A stretch of DNA of 64,000 nt from Pseudomonas corrugata (GCF_001269905.1 NZ_LHVK01000025.1:122813-186812); one strand, 5' to 3'; shown: positions 36,797 through 45,759, counted from the stretch's first letter. Program-made: numbers and translations. Notes: generated by a model not told the origin, from the letters alone.

Positions 36797-38709
36797 CAAC
36801 GACCACGCAGGAACAGTTTGTCCAGGTCGTCCAGACCCAGCTGGGTCCAGGTCGGCCGGCCATGGTTGCATTGGCCACTGCGTTCGGTGTTTTCCATGTC
36901 CCGCAGCAAGCCGTTCATTTCCGGCAAGGCCAGACGCCGGTTCGCGCGGATCGCGCCGTGGCAGGCCATGGTGCCGAGCAATTCGTTCAGGTGCGCCTGG
37001 ATGCGGTCGCTGGTGCCGTACTCCATCAGGTCCGCCAGCACATCACTGACCAGTCGATTGGCCTCGGCCTGCTTGAGCAAGGCCGGGATCTGCCGGATTG
37101 CCAGGGTTTCCGGGCCCAGGCGTTGCAACTCGAAGCCCAGGCGCTGGAACCAGCCCACATGTTCTTCGGCGCAATCGGCTTCGCGCTGGCTGACAGCCAG
37201 GGATTCGGGCACCAGCAACGGCTGGCCGCTCAGGCCTTCGCTGGCCATGGCAATCTTCAGCCGCTCGTACATGATCCGCTCGTGGGCCGCGTGCATGTCC
37301 ACCAGGACCAGGCCCTGGGCGTTCTCCGAAAGGATATAGATGCCCTTGAGCTGCGCCAGGGCATAACCCAGCGGCGGGATATCACCCTGGCCGTCGGGCA
37401 ATGCCGTCGCCCCGGTTTCCGGCAAAGGCTTGAAGAACTCTCGATAGGCCGCCTGGGCTTCGGCCGCCGGCACGTTCGATTGCGGGCGCGGCGTGTACTG
37501 GTACTGATAGCCACCGCCGGCGCCGCTGTTGGCACCGCTGTAGGTCGGTTGGGCCTGAGGCTGTTCGAGCAAGGCGTTAGCCGCCAGGCTCATTTCACCC
37601 TGGGGCCCGAACTCGCCGGCGTCCAGCCCTGTTGGACGAACCATCCCCGCCACCGCAGCGGGTGCCGCGAGTTGGTCTTCCGGACGCACGTCACCGAGGG
37701 CGCGGTGCAAGGTGCCGTAGAGGAAGTCGTGCACCATGCGTCCGTCCCGGAAGCGCACTTCATGCTTGGTCGGATGCACGTTGACGTCCACCACCGCCGG
37801 GTCGACCTCGAAAAACAGCACGAAGGTCGGATGCCGGCCGTTGAACAAGACGTCACGATAGGCTTGGCGCACCGCATGGGCCACCAACTTGTCGCGCACG
37901 GCCCGGCCATTCACGTAGAAATATTGCAAATCCGCCTGGCTGCGGGAAAAGGTCGGCAACCCGACCCAACCCCACAGGTGCAAGCCGTTGCGCTCCACCT
38001 CGATGGGCAACGCCTGCTCCAGGAAGCCCGCGCCGCACACCGCGCCCACACGGCGAGCACGGGCCGCATCATCACGGGCCTCGTGCAAGCTGAGAATGGT
38101 CTTGCCGTTATGGCGCAAATGGAATGCTACGTCAAAACGCGCCAGGGCCAGGCGCTTGATGACTTCCTGCAGGTGATCAAATTCGGTCTTTTCGGCCTTG
38201 AGAAACTTGCGGCGGGCCGGAGTATTGAAGAACAAGTCGCGCACTTCCACCGAGGTGCCCACCGGATGGGCCGCAGGCTGGACGCGAGACGCCATGTCCC
38301 GTCCTTCGGTCTCGACCTGCCAGGCCTGCTCGGCACCACGGGTGCGGGAGGTGAGTGTCAGGCGCGACACCGAACTGATAGAGGCCAGCGCTTCGCCACG
38401 AAACCCCAGGCTCATGACCCGTTCGAGGTCTTCCAGGTCGCGGATCTTGCTGGTGGCGTGACGCGCAAGGGCCAGCGGCAGGTCGTCGGAAGAAATACCG
38501 CCACCGTCATCGCGCACCCGCAGCAACTTGACGCCACCCTGCTCGACATCCACATCGATTCGCTTGGCCCCGGAGTCGAGGCTGTTCTCCAGCAATTCCT
38601 TGATGACCGACGCGGGGCGCTCCACCACCTCACCAGCGGCAATCTGGTTCGCCAGCCGCGGGCTGAGCAGTTCAATGCGCGCGTTGCTGCCGATCACTTC
38701 ATCGCTCAT
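36796..38709 (-). CDS. mutL: DNA mismatch repair protein MutL
   Basis: Protein of 637 residues that links MutS to downstream repair nucleases. The N-terminal GHKL ATPase (about 1-340) shows motif I ELLENSLDSGA, II DDGGGI, III GFRGEALASI. A Pro/Gln/Gly/Tyr-rich linker (about 350-440) joins the C-terminal dimerisation domain (about 450-637). Pseudomonads lack MutH, so MutL acts as endonuclease in many relatives; I could not clearly place the DQHA(X)2E(X)4E motif, although VDMHAAHERIMYE resembles it with Asp-Met-His in place of Asp-Gln-His. The start overlaps the amiB stop (ATGA) and the stop overlaps the miaA start. Confidence 0.97.
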   Translation of the reverse strand: MSDEVIGSNARIELLSPRLANQIAAGEVVERPASVIKELLENSLDSGAKRIDVDVEQGGVKLLRVRDDGGGISSDDLPLALARHATSKIRDLEDLERVMSLGFRGEALASISSVSRLTLTSRTRGAEQAWQVETEGRDMASRVQPAAHPVGTSVEVRDLFFNTPARRKFLKAEKTEFDHLQEVIKRLALARFDVAFHLRHNGKTILSLHEARDDAARARRVGAVCGAGFLEQALPIEVERNGLHLWGWVGLPTFSRSQADLQYFYVNGRAVRDKLVAHAVRQAYRDVLFNGRHPTFVLFFEVDPAVVDVNVHPTKHEVRFRDGRMVHDFLYGTLHRALGDVRPEDQLAAPAAVAGMVRPTGLDAGEFGPQGEMSLAANALLEQPQAQPTYSGANSGAGGGYQYQYTPRPQSNVPAAEAQAAYREFFKPLPETGATALPDGQGDIPPLGYALAQLKGIYILSENAQGLVLVDMHAAHERIMYERLKIAMASEGLSGQPLLVPESLAVSQREADCAEEHVGWFQRLGFELQRLGPETLAIRQIPALLKQAEANRLVSDVLADLMEYGTSDRIQAHLNELLGTMACHGAIRANRRLALPEMNGLLRDMENTERSGQCNHGRPTWTQLGLDDLDKLFLRGR

Positions 38710-40133
38710 TGCTTGGACGCCACTTCGTTGCCGGGAATGGTCAGGGTCTGGCCGATCTTCAAGTCATCACTCTTGAGGTTGTTGACGCTGCGCAGGGTCG
38801 CGGGCGACACCTGGTAGCGCACGGCGATCATCGCCAGGGTTTCGCCAGCGCTGACCCTGTGGTCCCGCGGCCCCTGGACGATCTTGCCGGAATCGCGCAG
38901 CCAGGCAATGTAGGTGCCCGGCGGCGGGTTCTGCTGGAAGAACTGGCGCACGCCGCTGCTGATGGACCGGGCCAATGCTTGTTGATGGCTGGAGGACGAC
39001 AGCTTGGAGGCCTCCTTGGAATTGGAGATGAAGCCGGTTTCCACCAGGATCGACGGAATATCCGGCGACTTGAGCACCATGAACCCGGCCTGTTCGACGC
39101 GCTGCTTGTGCAGCGGCGTGACGCGGCCAATGTTGCTCAAGACTTTCTGCCCGACGTTCAGGCTGGAGGTCAACGAGGCCGTCATCGACAAATCGAGCAA
39201 CACACCGGCAAGCATGCGGTCCTTGTCGTCGAGGCTGACATTGCCGGCGCCGCCGATCAGGTCGGAACGGTTTTCGCTGTCGGCCAGCCAACGGGCGGTC
39301 TCGGAGGTAGCACCACGGTCGGACAGGGCAAACACCGAGGCGCCGAAGGCCGCCGCCGAAGGGGCTGCGTCGGCGTGGATGGAAACGAACAGGTCGGCGC
39401 CCTTCTTGCGGGCGATTTCGGTACGGCCACGCAATGGAATGAAGTAGTCGCCGGTACGGGTCAGTTCGGCACGGAAGCCTTTCATGCCATTGACCTGGCG
39501 CTGCAACTCGCGGGCGATGGACAGCACCACGTCTTTTTCATGCTGGCCGCGCGAGCCGGAGGCACCCGGGTCTTCACCGCCGTGACCGGCATCAATCACC
39601 ACAATGATGTCGCGTTTGCCGGAAGGAGCCGGGGGCAGCTTGATCGCAGGCTCGGCCGGCGTGACCGGAACCGCCGGGATCGTGGCGACATTGGTTGGCG
39701 CCGGTGGCGGCGGTGCGGCGTCGGCCGGGTTGTCGAACAGGTCCACCACCAACCGGTTGCCGTACTGGGCATTCGGGGAAAGGGTGAAGCTTTTCGGGGT
39801 CACGGCTTTTTTCAGGTCGACGACCACCCGGAGATCGGCAGGCGTACGCTGGGCCGAACGTATCGCTGTAATCGGCGTATTGGCGGTAGCCACGTTCAAC
39901 GGCGCGCCAAGGGATGCGCCATTGATGTCGATCACCAGGCGATCCGGGGCCGTCAGGGTGAACACACTGTGCTGCACCGGGCCCGTCAGGTCGAACACCA
40001 GTCGAGTGTTATCCGGCGCCCGCCAGAGGCGAACACTGCTGACCTTTGTCTCGGCCACAGCATCGACGGCCAGTGCCGTAAGCAACAGTCCTACGACAGC
40101 AACCACCGCGCGAAAGCGCATACCAAACCCCAT
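38706..40133 (-). CDS. amiB: N-acetylmuramoyl-L-alanine amidase AmiB
   Basis: Periplasmic amidase of about 475 residues that cleaves peptide from MurNAc at the septum. Order: signal peptide (about 1-28), AMIN domain (about 30-140; VSSVRLWRAPDNTRLVFDL), a Pro-rich linker, the zinc amidase_3 domain (about 175-400; DAGHGGEDPGASG, SIHADAAPS, VETGFISN) and a C-terminal LysM domain (about 425-470; HRVSAGETLAMIAVRYQVS) for peptidoglycan binding. Several starts are possible (ATG at 40136, 40133 or 40118), all with weak ribosome-binding sites; translation is probably coupled to tsaE just upstream. Overlaps mutL at its end. Confidence 0.95.
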   Translation of the reverse strand: MGFGMRFRAVVAVVGLLLTALAVDAVAETKVSSVRLWRAPDNTRLVFDLTGPVQHSVFTLTAPDRLVIDINGASLGAPLNVATANTPITAIRSAQRTPADLRVVVDLKKAVTPKSFTLSPNAQYGNRLVVDLFDNPADAAPPPPAPTNVATIPAVPVTPAEPAIKLPPAPSGKRDIIVVIDAGHGGEDPGASGSRGQHEKDVVLSIARELQRQVNGMKGFRAELTRTGDYFIPLRGRTEIARKKGADLFVSIHADAAPSAAAFGASVFALSDRGATSETARWLADSENRSDLIGGAGNVSLDDKDRMLAGVLLDLSMTASLTSSLNVGQKVLSNIGRVTPLHKQRVEQAGFMVLKSPDIPSILVETGFISNSKEASKLSSSSHQQALARSISSGVRQFFQQNPPPGTYIAWLRDSGKIVQGPRDHRVSAGETLAMIAVRYQVSPATLRSVNNLKSDDLKIGQTLTIPGNEVASKQ

Positions 40134-40139
40134 CATCAA

Positions 40140-40607
40140 TTAGTTTTCCAGTGCCAACGCGGCACACCACGACTCGCCTCGCGAGCCTTGCGGCGTCAGT
40201 TTCAGCGAACGCCCGCCGTTCTGCGCGCCAATGGTAATGGTCAGGTCAGGCTTTGGCAAAAAGCCTGCACCCTTGTCGGGCCATTCGATCAGGCATAAGG
40301 CGTCATCCTCGAAATAATCGCGGATGCCGAGGAATTCCAGTTCTTCGGGGTCCACCAATCGATACAGGTCAAAATGGAACGCGCGGATGTCGCCGATCTC
40401 ATAGGGTTCGACCAATGTGAACGTAGGGCTTTTTACCGCGCCAACGTGTCCGAGACCGCGAATGATGCCCCGGGACAAGGTGGTCTTCCCCGCGCCGAGG
40501 TCGCCGACGAGGAAAACCAGGCCGTGGCCAGCCGTGATGCGCGCGATGCAGGCACCGAATGCCGTCATGGCTTGCTCGTCAGCCATGTACAGGGTTACTT
40601 CAGACAA
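40140..40607 (-). CDS. tsaE: tRNA threonylcarbamoyladenosine biosynthesis ATPase TsaE
   Basis: P-loop ATPase of 155 residues that works with TsaB and TsaD to make t6A37 in tRNA. Walker A GDLGAGKTTLSRG (about 34-46), SPTFTLVEPYE and the EWPDKG segment are family marks. It starts with TTG at 40607 (SEVTLYMADEQAM), with GGAG eight bases upstream inside the end of nnr; it overlaps the nnr coding region by 13 bases. A shorter start at ATG 40586 is possible but lacks the first strand. Followed after 6 bases by amiB. Confidence 0.92.
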   Translation of the reverse strand: MSEVTLYMADEQAMTAFGACIARITAGHGLVFLVGDLGAGKTTLSRGIIRGLGHVGAVKSPTFTLVEPYEIGDIRAFHFDLYRLVDPEELEFLGIRDYFEDDALCLIEWPDKGAGFLPKPDLTITIGAQNGGRSLKLTPQGSRGESWCAALALEN

Positions 40608-42094
40608 GGTGATTGCTCCTCCAACAACTGACGAATGACCGGAATCAGATCGGTTGCCGCCAGTCCCCGCCCCGACCGACCGGCTTGCGCACCGGCGTTG
40701 GCGTGCAACCACACGGCCAGGCACGCCGCCTCGAAGCCCGCCAGCCCCTGGGCCAGCAAGGCGCCGACCACACCGGCCAGCACATCCCCCAGACCAGCGG
40801 TAGCCATGGCGGGGTGGCCCTGGCTGCAAATGGCCAGGCAACCGTCCGGGCTGGCAATCAGACTGCCGGCACCCTTGAGAATCACCGTGGCCGTGTATTT
40901 TTTGCTCAACGCCTGGGCGGCGGCCGGGCGATCGGCCTGAACCTGGGCCGTGGATATCTCCAGAAGCCGGGCAGCCTCGCCCGGATGCGGGGTAATCACG
41001 CAGCCTTCGGGCAAACTGACCACACCGATACTCAGCAGATTCAGTGCATCGGCGTCCCACACCTGTGGCAACGGCGCATTCGCCGCCGCCGACAACAGAC
41101 TGCGGCCCCAGGCAGCCTTGCCCAGCCCGGGCCCGACCACCAACACTGCGGCCTGCTCGAGCAACCCCATCAGCTGGTTCGCCGAATGAGTGCCCTGCAC
41201 CATGACTTCCGGCAAACGAGTCAGCGCAGCGCTGACATGCTCGCTGCGGGTCGCCATGGAAACCATGCCCGCGCCACAACGCAGGGCGCTTTCGGCGCTC
41301 ATCTGGATAGCGCCGCCGAATCCACGGTCGCCGCCGATCAACAGCACATGCCCGAACGAGCCTTTGTGGGAAGTTGGCGCGCGCGGCGCCAGGCGCGGCA
41401 GATTATGGGGTGAGAGCAATCGGGCACTGACCGGCGCCGCCTCAACGATGTCAGGATCGGCGTGGAGGTCGTTGAAGACCAGTTCACCGACCCGGTCCGC
41501 TGCATCGCCGGTGAACAGGCCCAGCTTCAGACCAATGAAGGTCACGGTCAGATCGGCGGTCACCGCTGTGCCCAACACCCGACCGGTATCGGCACACAGC
41601 CCCGAGGGGATGTCCACCGCAGCGACCGGAAGACCACTGACGTTGATCGTGTCGATAGCCCGGATGTAAGGCTCGCGAACCTCGCCGCTCAAGCCCGTAC
41701 CGAGCAACGCATCCAGCAACACACCTCGCAACTCGGATTCATCCGACCACGGTTCCACCGGCACACCGACCGCGACGGCTTCGGCATGGGCGTTGGCGGC
41801 GTCGCCCTGCAGGCGTCGGGGATCGCCTACCGTCAGTACCCGCACCGACCATCCCCCACGCCGGGCCAGGGTTGCCACCAGGTAGCCGTCGCCGGCGTTG
41901 TTGCCGTGGCCGGCGAGCACGGTCAGCTCGCTGGCATCAGGCCAACGCCGAACGATCGCCCGCCAGGTGGCACGCGCTGCTCGCTGCATCAATTCGAAGC
42001 CGGTGGTGCCGGCCCCAATCAGCTGTGCGTCAAGGGCCCGGACCTGTGCGGCACTGTACAGTGCGTCGGGAAAATCATCTTTAGTGTGCGGCAT
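40595..42094 (-). CDS. nnr: Bifunctional NAD(P)HX epimerase / ADP-dependent NAD(P)HX dehydratase
   Basis: Metabolite-repair enzyme of 499 residues. The N-terminal YjeF_N epimerase domain (about 1-225; LAGHGNNAGDGYLVA, VAVDIPSGLCADTG, FIGLKLGLFTG) and the C-terminal ribokinase-like dehydratase domain (about 235-490; HVLLIGGDRGFGGAIQMSAESALRCGAG, VGPGLGK, TPHPGEAARLL, TAGLGDVLAGV) restore damaged NAD(P)H hydrates. First gene of a long compact leftward unit nnr-tsaE-amiB-mutL-miaA-hfq-hflX-hflK-hflC. Divergent from queG, 63 bases apart. Confidence 0.95.
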   Translation of the reverse strand: MPHTKDDFPDALYSAAQVRALDAQLIGAGTTGFELMQRAARATWRAIVRRWPDASELTVLAGHGNNAGDGYLVATLARRGGWSVRVLTVGDPRRLQGDAANAHAEAVAVGVPVEPWSDESELRGVLLDALLGTGLSGEVREPYIRAIDTINVSGLPVAAVDIPSGLCADTGRVLGTAVTADLTVTFIGLKLGLFTGDAADRVGELVFNDLHADPDIVEAAPVSARLLSPHNLPRLAPRAPTSHKGSFGHVLLIGGDRGFGGAIQMSAESALRCGAGMVSMATRSEHVSAALTRLPEVMVQGTHSANQLMGLLEQAAVLVVGPGLGKAAWGRSLLSAAANAPLPQVWDADALNLLSIGVVSLPEGCVITPHPGEAARLLEISTAQVQADRPAAAQALSKKYTATVILKGAGSLIASPDGCLAICSQGHPAMATAGLGDVLAGVVGALLAQGLAGFEAACLAVWLHANAGAQAGRSGRGLAATDLIPVIRQLLEEQSPCLK

Positions 42095-42157
42095 GCGTCT
42101 TCAGGCTCCGATGTCTGGCAGAATTATACGCATCTCAGCTCTGGTTTCTCTCGCCTC

Positions 42158-43237
42158 ATGCCTGCCATTCCCACAGATCTCCCCGCCCTCGCCCAATCCA
42201 TCAAGGACTGGGGCCGCGAGCTGGGTTTCCAGCAAGTCGGCATCAGCGGACTGGACCTTGGCGAGCATGAGCAACACCTGCAGCGCTGGCTCGATGCAGG
42301 CTACCATGGCGAAATGGAGTACATGGGCGCCCACGGCAGCAAGCGCTCGCACCCTGAAGAACTGGTGCCGGGCACGCTGCGGGTGGTATCCCTGCGCATG
42401 GATTACCTGCCGGGCGACACGCACATGGCGCAGATGCTCGGACAACCGGAAAAAGCCTACATCTCGCGTTATGCGTTGGGCCGCGACTATCACAAATTGA
42501 TCCGTAAACGCGTGCAGCAACTGGCAGAAAAAATCCAGGCGGTCATTGGCCCCTTCGGATACCGCGCCTTCGTCGACAGCGCACCGGTCCTGGAAAAAGC
42601 CATCGCCGAACAGGCCGGTCTTGGCTGGATCGGCAAAAACACCCTGGTGCTGAACCGCAAGGCCGGCAGTTATTTCTTCCTGAGTGAACTGTTTGTCGAC
42701 TTGCCGCTGCCGGTAGATCCGCCCCACACCAGCGAACACTGCGGGAAATGTACGGCGTGCCTGGACATCTGTCCTACCAATGCCTTCATCGGCCCCTATG
42801 TACTGGATGCCCGCCGCTGCATCTCCTACCTGACCATTGAGCTGAAAAGCGCCATTCCTGAAGAACTGCGTCCCTTGATCGGCAATCGGGTGTTCGGCTG
42901 TGATGACTGTCAGATCGTTTGTCCGTGGAACCGTTTCGCCCGGCCGTCCGGAGAAAATGATTTCAAGCCACGCCATAATCTGGACAATGCCGGGCTGGCC
43001 GAACTGTTCCTGTGGGACGAGGAAACCTTCCTCAAGAGCACTGAAGGCTCGCCGTTGCGCCGTGCCGGCTACGAGCGCTGGCTGCGCAACCTGGCGGTAG
43101 GCCTGGGCAACGCACCGTCAACGATTCCAGTGATTCAGGCACTGGAGGCACGGCGCGATTACCCGTCGGAACTGGTGCGCGAGCATGTCGAGTGGGCGCT
43201 ACGCCAACACGCGCAACGTCAGACCTCGTCGTTATAG
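42158..43237 (+). CDS. queG: Epoxyqueuosine reductase QueG
   Basis: Enzyme of 359 residues that reduces epoxyqueuosine to queuosine in tRNA, last step of Q34 synthesis; uses cobalamin and two [4Fe-4S] clusters. The ferredoxin-like clusters are visible: CGKCTACLDICPTNA and CDDCQIVCPW. Upstream parts LGWIGKNTLVLNRKAGSYFFL and DSAPVLEKAIAEQAGLG are the family core, and a HEAT-like end follows. ATG at 42158; the long open frame upstream of it is antisense to nnr and is discarded. Its 3' end overlaps the convergent TRIC-like gene by 19 bases. Confidence 0.96.
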   Translation: MPAIPTDLPALAQSIKDWGRELGFQQVGISGLDLGEHEQHLQRWLDAGYHGEMEYMGAHGSKRSHPEELVPGTLRVVSLRMDYLPGDTHMAQMLGQPEKAYISRYALGRDYHKLIRKRVQQLAEKIQAVIGPFGYRAFVDSAPVLEKAIAEQAGLGWIGKNTLVLNRKAGSYFFLSELFVDLPLPVDPPHTSEHCGKCTACLDICPTNAFIGPYVLDARRCISYLTIELKSAIPEELRPLIGNRVFGCDDCQIVCPWNRFARPSGENDFKPRHNLDNAGLAELFLWDEETFLKSTEGSPLRRAGYERWLRNLAVGLGNAPSTIPVIQALEARRDYPSELVREHVEWALRQHAQRQTSSL

Positions 43238-43830
43238 ACGAACTTCGGCATTTCCCAGTGGAAGCGGATCGCCAGCAACCGCAGCAGGAAACCGCCAAAC
43301 AAGGTGATAAGCACAGCCTGTTCATTTGGCAATGCCAGGTAGACGCACAGCAGGTAACACCACGCGGCGGCAAACGAGACACTGGCATACAGCTCGCGAC
43401 GGAAAATCAGAGGGATATCGTTACAGAAGATATCCCGCAGGATCCCACCGAACACACCGGTAATCACCCCACTGACCGATGCCACCAACATGCCCTGTCC
43501 CATTTCCAGGGCCGTCATGCAGCCGATGAGCGTGAATGCAACCAGACCCACGGCGTCGAGCACCAGGAACATCGAGCGCAGATGGCGCATCCAGCGCGCC
43601 AGGAACACCGTCAGCATCGCCGCAGCCGTGGTCAGCACCAGGTACTCCGGGTGCTTGACCCAGGTGAGCGGGTAATGCCCGAGCAATACGTCCCGCACCG
43701 AACCACCACCCAGCGCCGTGACACAGGCGATCAGCACCACGCCGAACCAGTCCATACCCCGCCGCCCGGCAGACAGGGCGCCGGTCATGGCTTCGGCGGT
43801 GATGGCGATCAGATAAAGCATCAACAACAT
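43219..43830 (-). CDS. Trimeric intracellular cation channel (TRIC/UPF0126) family protein
   Basis: Inner-membrane protein of 203 residues made of two UPF0126 repeats, each of three helices with the Gly-rich signature (GGGSVRDVLLGHYPL at about 42-56; GGILRDIFCNDIPL at about 128-141). About seven hydrophobic helices in total. Prokaryotic relatives of this fold conduct potassium or sodium, but some are annotated as glycine-related. Overlaps the queG stop convergently (tail to tail) by 19 bases. Transcribed away from orn. Confidence 0.9.
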   Translation of the reverse strand: MLLMLYLIAITAEAMTGALSAGRRGMDWFGVVLIACVTALGGGSVRDVLLGHYPLTWVKHPEYLVLTTAAAMLTVFLARWMRHLRSMFLVLDAVGLVAFTLIGCMTALEMGQGMLVASVSGVITGVFGGILRDIFCNDIPLIFRRELYASVSFAAAWCYLLCVYLALPNEQAVLITLFGGFLLRLLAIRFHWEMPKFVYNDEV

Positions 43831-43881
43831 GATGGCGGTCCTTGCAGGAAGACGCGCAGTCTAGCCAGTTCGGAGCAGCAC

Positions 43882-43905
43882 CAAAAGAGGGCAACCGTTT
43901 GCCCT
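43882..43905 (-). terminator. Candidate terminator after orn
   Basis: AGGGCAA/TTGCCCT stem (43888-43894 with 43899-43905) with a 4-base loop; on the minus strand it is followed by CTCTTTTGG. It lies between orn and the TRIC-like gene, after the nested repeat. Confidence 0.65.
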
Positions 43906-43918
43906 GCCACACACAAAC

Positions 43919-44039
43919 TTGTGGCGAGGGGATCCGTGGGAGCAAAGCTTGCTCGCGATGCAGGCAACACCATTCACTGCAGGACCGTGTCATCGTTCAT
44001 CGCGGGCAAGCCGTGCTCCCATGGATCCCGCGCCACAGC
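43919..44039. repeat. Nested composite inverted repeat (family 2 outside, family 1-like inside)
   Basis: Left arm 43919-43960 reads TTGTGGCGAGGGGATCC then GTGGGAGCAAAGCTTGCTCG; right arm 43999-44039 is the inverse in the opposite order (TCGCGGGCAAGC..GCTCCCA then GGATCC-CGCGCCACA), with some mismatches. Two different repeat families are thus nested in one hairpin. Confidence 0.75.
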
Positions 44040-44043
44040 ACAA

Positions 44044-44586
44044 TCAGAACTTGATGAAATGCTTGCGGTAATGCTGCAGCTCGGCAATGGACTCGCGGAT
44101 GTCGTCCAGGGCCAGGTGGCTACCGCCCTTCTGGAAGCTGTCACGCACTTCAGGCGCCCAGCGTGCGGCCAGTTCCTTGAGAGTGGAGACGTCCAGGTTG
44201 CGGTAGTGGAAATAGCTCTCCAGGGATTTCATGTGGGTATAGAGGAAGCGCCGGTCCTGGCAGATGCTGTTGCCACAGATCGGTGATTTGCCCTTCGGCA
44301 CCCACTGCTCGAGGAAGGCGATGGTCTGCGCCTCGGCCTCGGCCATGCTGATCTTGCTCTCGCGCACCCGCTGGGTCAGGCCCGAGCCGCCGTGCTGACG
44401 GGTATTCCACTCGTCCATGCCGGCCAGAATCTCGTCGCTATGATGGATCGCAATCACCGGCCCTTCGGCCAGGGTGTTGAGGTCACTGTCAGTGACGATG
44501 GTGGCCATTTCGATAATGACGTCGGTGTCGGGGTTCAGACCGGTCATTTCCAGGTCGATCCAGATCAGGTTCTGCGGATTTTGCAT
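44044..44586 (-). CDS. orn: Oligoribonuclease
   Basis: DEDDh 3'-5' exonuclease of 180 residues that degrades short RNAs and, in pseudomonads, pGpG from cyclic-di-GMP turnover. Exo I residues Asp11/Glu13 (IDLEMTGL), Exo II around GNSICQDRRFL and Exo III with ALDDIRES are present. ATG at 44586. Divergent from rsgA, with overlapping promoters between. Confidence 0.97.
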   Translation of the reverse strand: MQNPQNLIWIDLEMTGLNPDTDVIIEMATIVTDSDLNTLAEGPVIAIHHSDEILAGMDEWNTRQHGGSGLTQRVRESKISMAEAEAQTIAFLEQWVPKGKSPICGNSICQDRRFLYTHMKSLESYFHYRNLDVSTLKELAARWAPEVRDSFQKGGSHLALDDIRESIAELQHYRKHFIKF

Positions 44587-44613
44587 AAGAAGGGCTCCTC
44601 GGAGTAGCTGCGC

Positions 44614-44649
44614 AGTTTAGCCTAGGCAGGCCTGCGGGCGTGCTAAACT
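44614..44649. promoter_or_regulatory. Overlapping divergent promoter elements of orn and rsgA
   Basis: A perfect inverted repeat AGTTTAGC (44614-44621) and GCTAAACT (44642-44649) puts a TAAACT -10-like hexamer on each strand, pointing away from each other: 44644-44649 toward rsgA (start 48 bases on) and 44614-44619 toward orn (start 28 bases on). The -35 hexamers are not clear. Confidence 0.45.
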
Positions 44650-44696
44650 CGCCGCCGTTTTACCTAATCGCTGCATTTTCTTCATACGGAACACCC

Positions 44697-45728
44697 ATGG
44701 CCAAACGCCAACTCAATCGTCGTCAGAACTGGCGCATCGAAAAGATCCAGGGCGAGCGCGCAGCCCGTGCCGCAAAACGCGAGTCCAGTGCGGTGCAAGC
44801 CCTGGAAGGCGGCGACCTTGGCCCCGAACAGACCGGCCTGGTGATCGCGCACTTCGGTGTGCAGGTCGAGGTCGAGGCCCGTGAAGGCGAATTGGCCGGC
44901 CAGGTCTTCCGTTGCCACCTGCGCGCGAACCTGCCGGCGCTGGTCACCGGTGACCAGGTGGTCTGGCGTGCCGGCAATCAGGGTATTGGCGTGATCGTGG
45001 CACAGTTGCCGCGCCACACCGAGCTGTGTCGTCCGGACAGCCGGGGCCAGCTCAAGCCGGTGGCAGCCAACGTCGACATGATCGTTATCGTGTTCGCCCC
45101 GCTGCCAGAGCCCCACGCCAACCTGATCGACCGTTATCTGGTGGCGGCCGAGCATGCCGGTATCCGCCCGTTATTGCTGCTCAACAAGTTCGACCTGATC
45201 GATGAGCAGAATGCCCCCGCGCTGAACGCCTTGCTGGCGGTCTATCGGCAACTGGGCTACCCGGTGCTGGAAGTCTCGGCCCACCACGGCAATGGCATGG
45301 AACAACTGCAACGGCAGTTGGACGGGCGCATCAGCGTGTTCGTCGGCCAGTCCGGTGTCGGCAAGTCTTCGCTGGTCAACAGCCTGCTGCCGGAGGTCGA
45401 AACCCGCGTCGGGCCGCTGTCCGAGCTGTCCGGCCAGGGCACCCATACCACCACTACCGCGCGGTTGTTCCACTTTCCGGGCGGCGGTGAGTTGATCGAC
45501 TCGCCAGGCATCCGTGAGTTCGGCCTGGGCCATGTCAGCCGGGCCGATGTGGAGGCCGGGTTCATCGAGTTCAACGACCTGATCGGCACTTGCCGCTTCC
45601 GCGACTGCAAGCATGATCGCGAACCCGGCTGCGCCTTGCTCAAGGCACTGGAAGACGGCCGCGTGCAGCAACAACGGATGAACAGCTATCGTTCGATCAT
45701 CGCCAGCTTGCCGGAAAGCGGTTATTGA
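44697..45728 (+). CDS. rsgA: Ribosome small-subunit GTPase RsgA
   Basis: Circularly permuted GTPase of 343 residues, involved in late 30S maturation. An OB fold (about 30-110) is followed by a permuted G domain: G4 NKFD, then G1 GQSGVGKSSLVN, then G3 DSPGIREF; the C-terminal zinc motif CRFRDCKHDREPGC closes it. ATG at 44697 (MAKRQLNRRQNWRIE); the upstream in-frame extension covers the promoter and is discarded. Followed by a REP pair. Confidence 0.96.
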   Translation: MAKRQLNRRQNWRIEKIQGERAARAAKRESSAVQALEGGDLGPEQTGLVIAHFGVQVEVEAREGELAGQVFRCHLRANLPALVTGDQVVWRAGNQGIGVIVAQLPRHTELCRPDSRGQLKPVAANVDMIVIVFAPLPEPHANLIDRYLVAAEHAGIRPLLLLNKFDLIDEQNAPALNALLAVYRQLGYPVLEVSAHHGNGMEQLQRQLDGRISVFVGQSGVGKSSLVNSLLPEVETRVGPLSELSGQGTHTTTTARLFHFPGGGELIDSPGIREFGLGHVSRADVEAGFIEFNDLIGTCRFRDCKHDREPGCALLKALEDGRVQQQRMNSYRSIIASLPESGY

Positions 45729-45759
45729 TCTGAAGGTGAGCCGGGCGCAGTTGTGACGA

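Noticed and set aside
36862..38817. 651-codon + strand frame opposite mutL
   Set aside because: GHKL motifs are on the minus strand; the antisense product is Ala/Gln/His-rich with no domain.
41462..42157. N-terminal extension of queG through the nnr region
   Set aside because: Antisense to nnr; the family starts at 42158 where the conserved domain begins.
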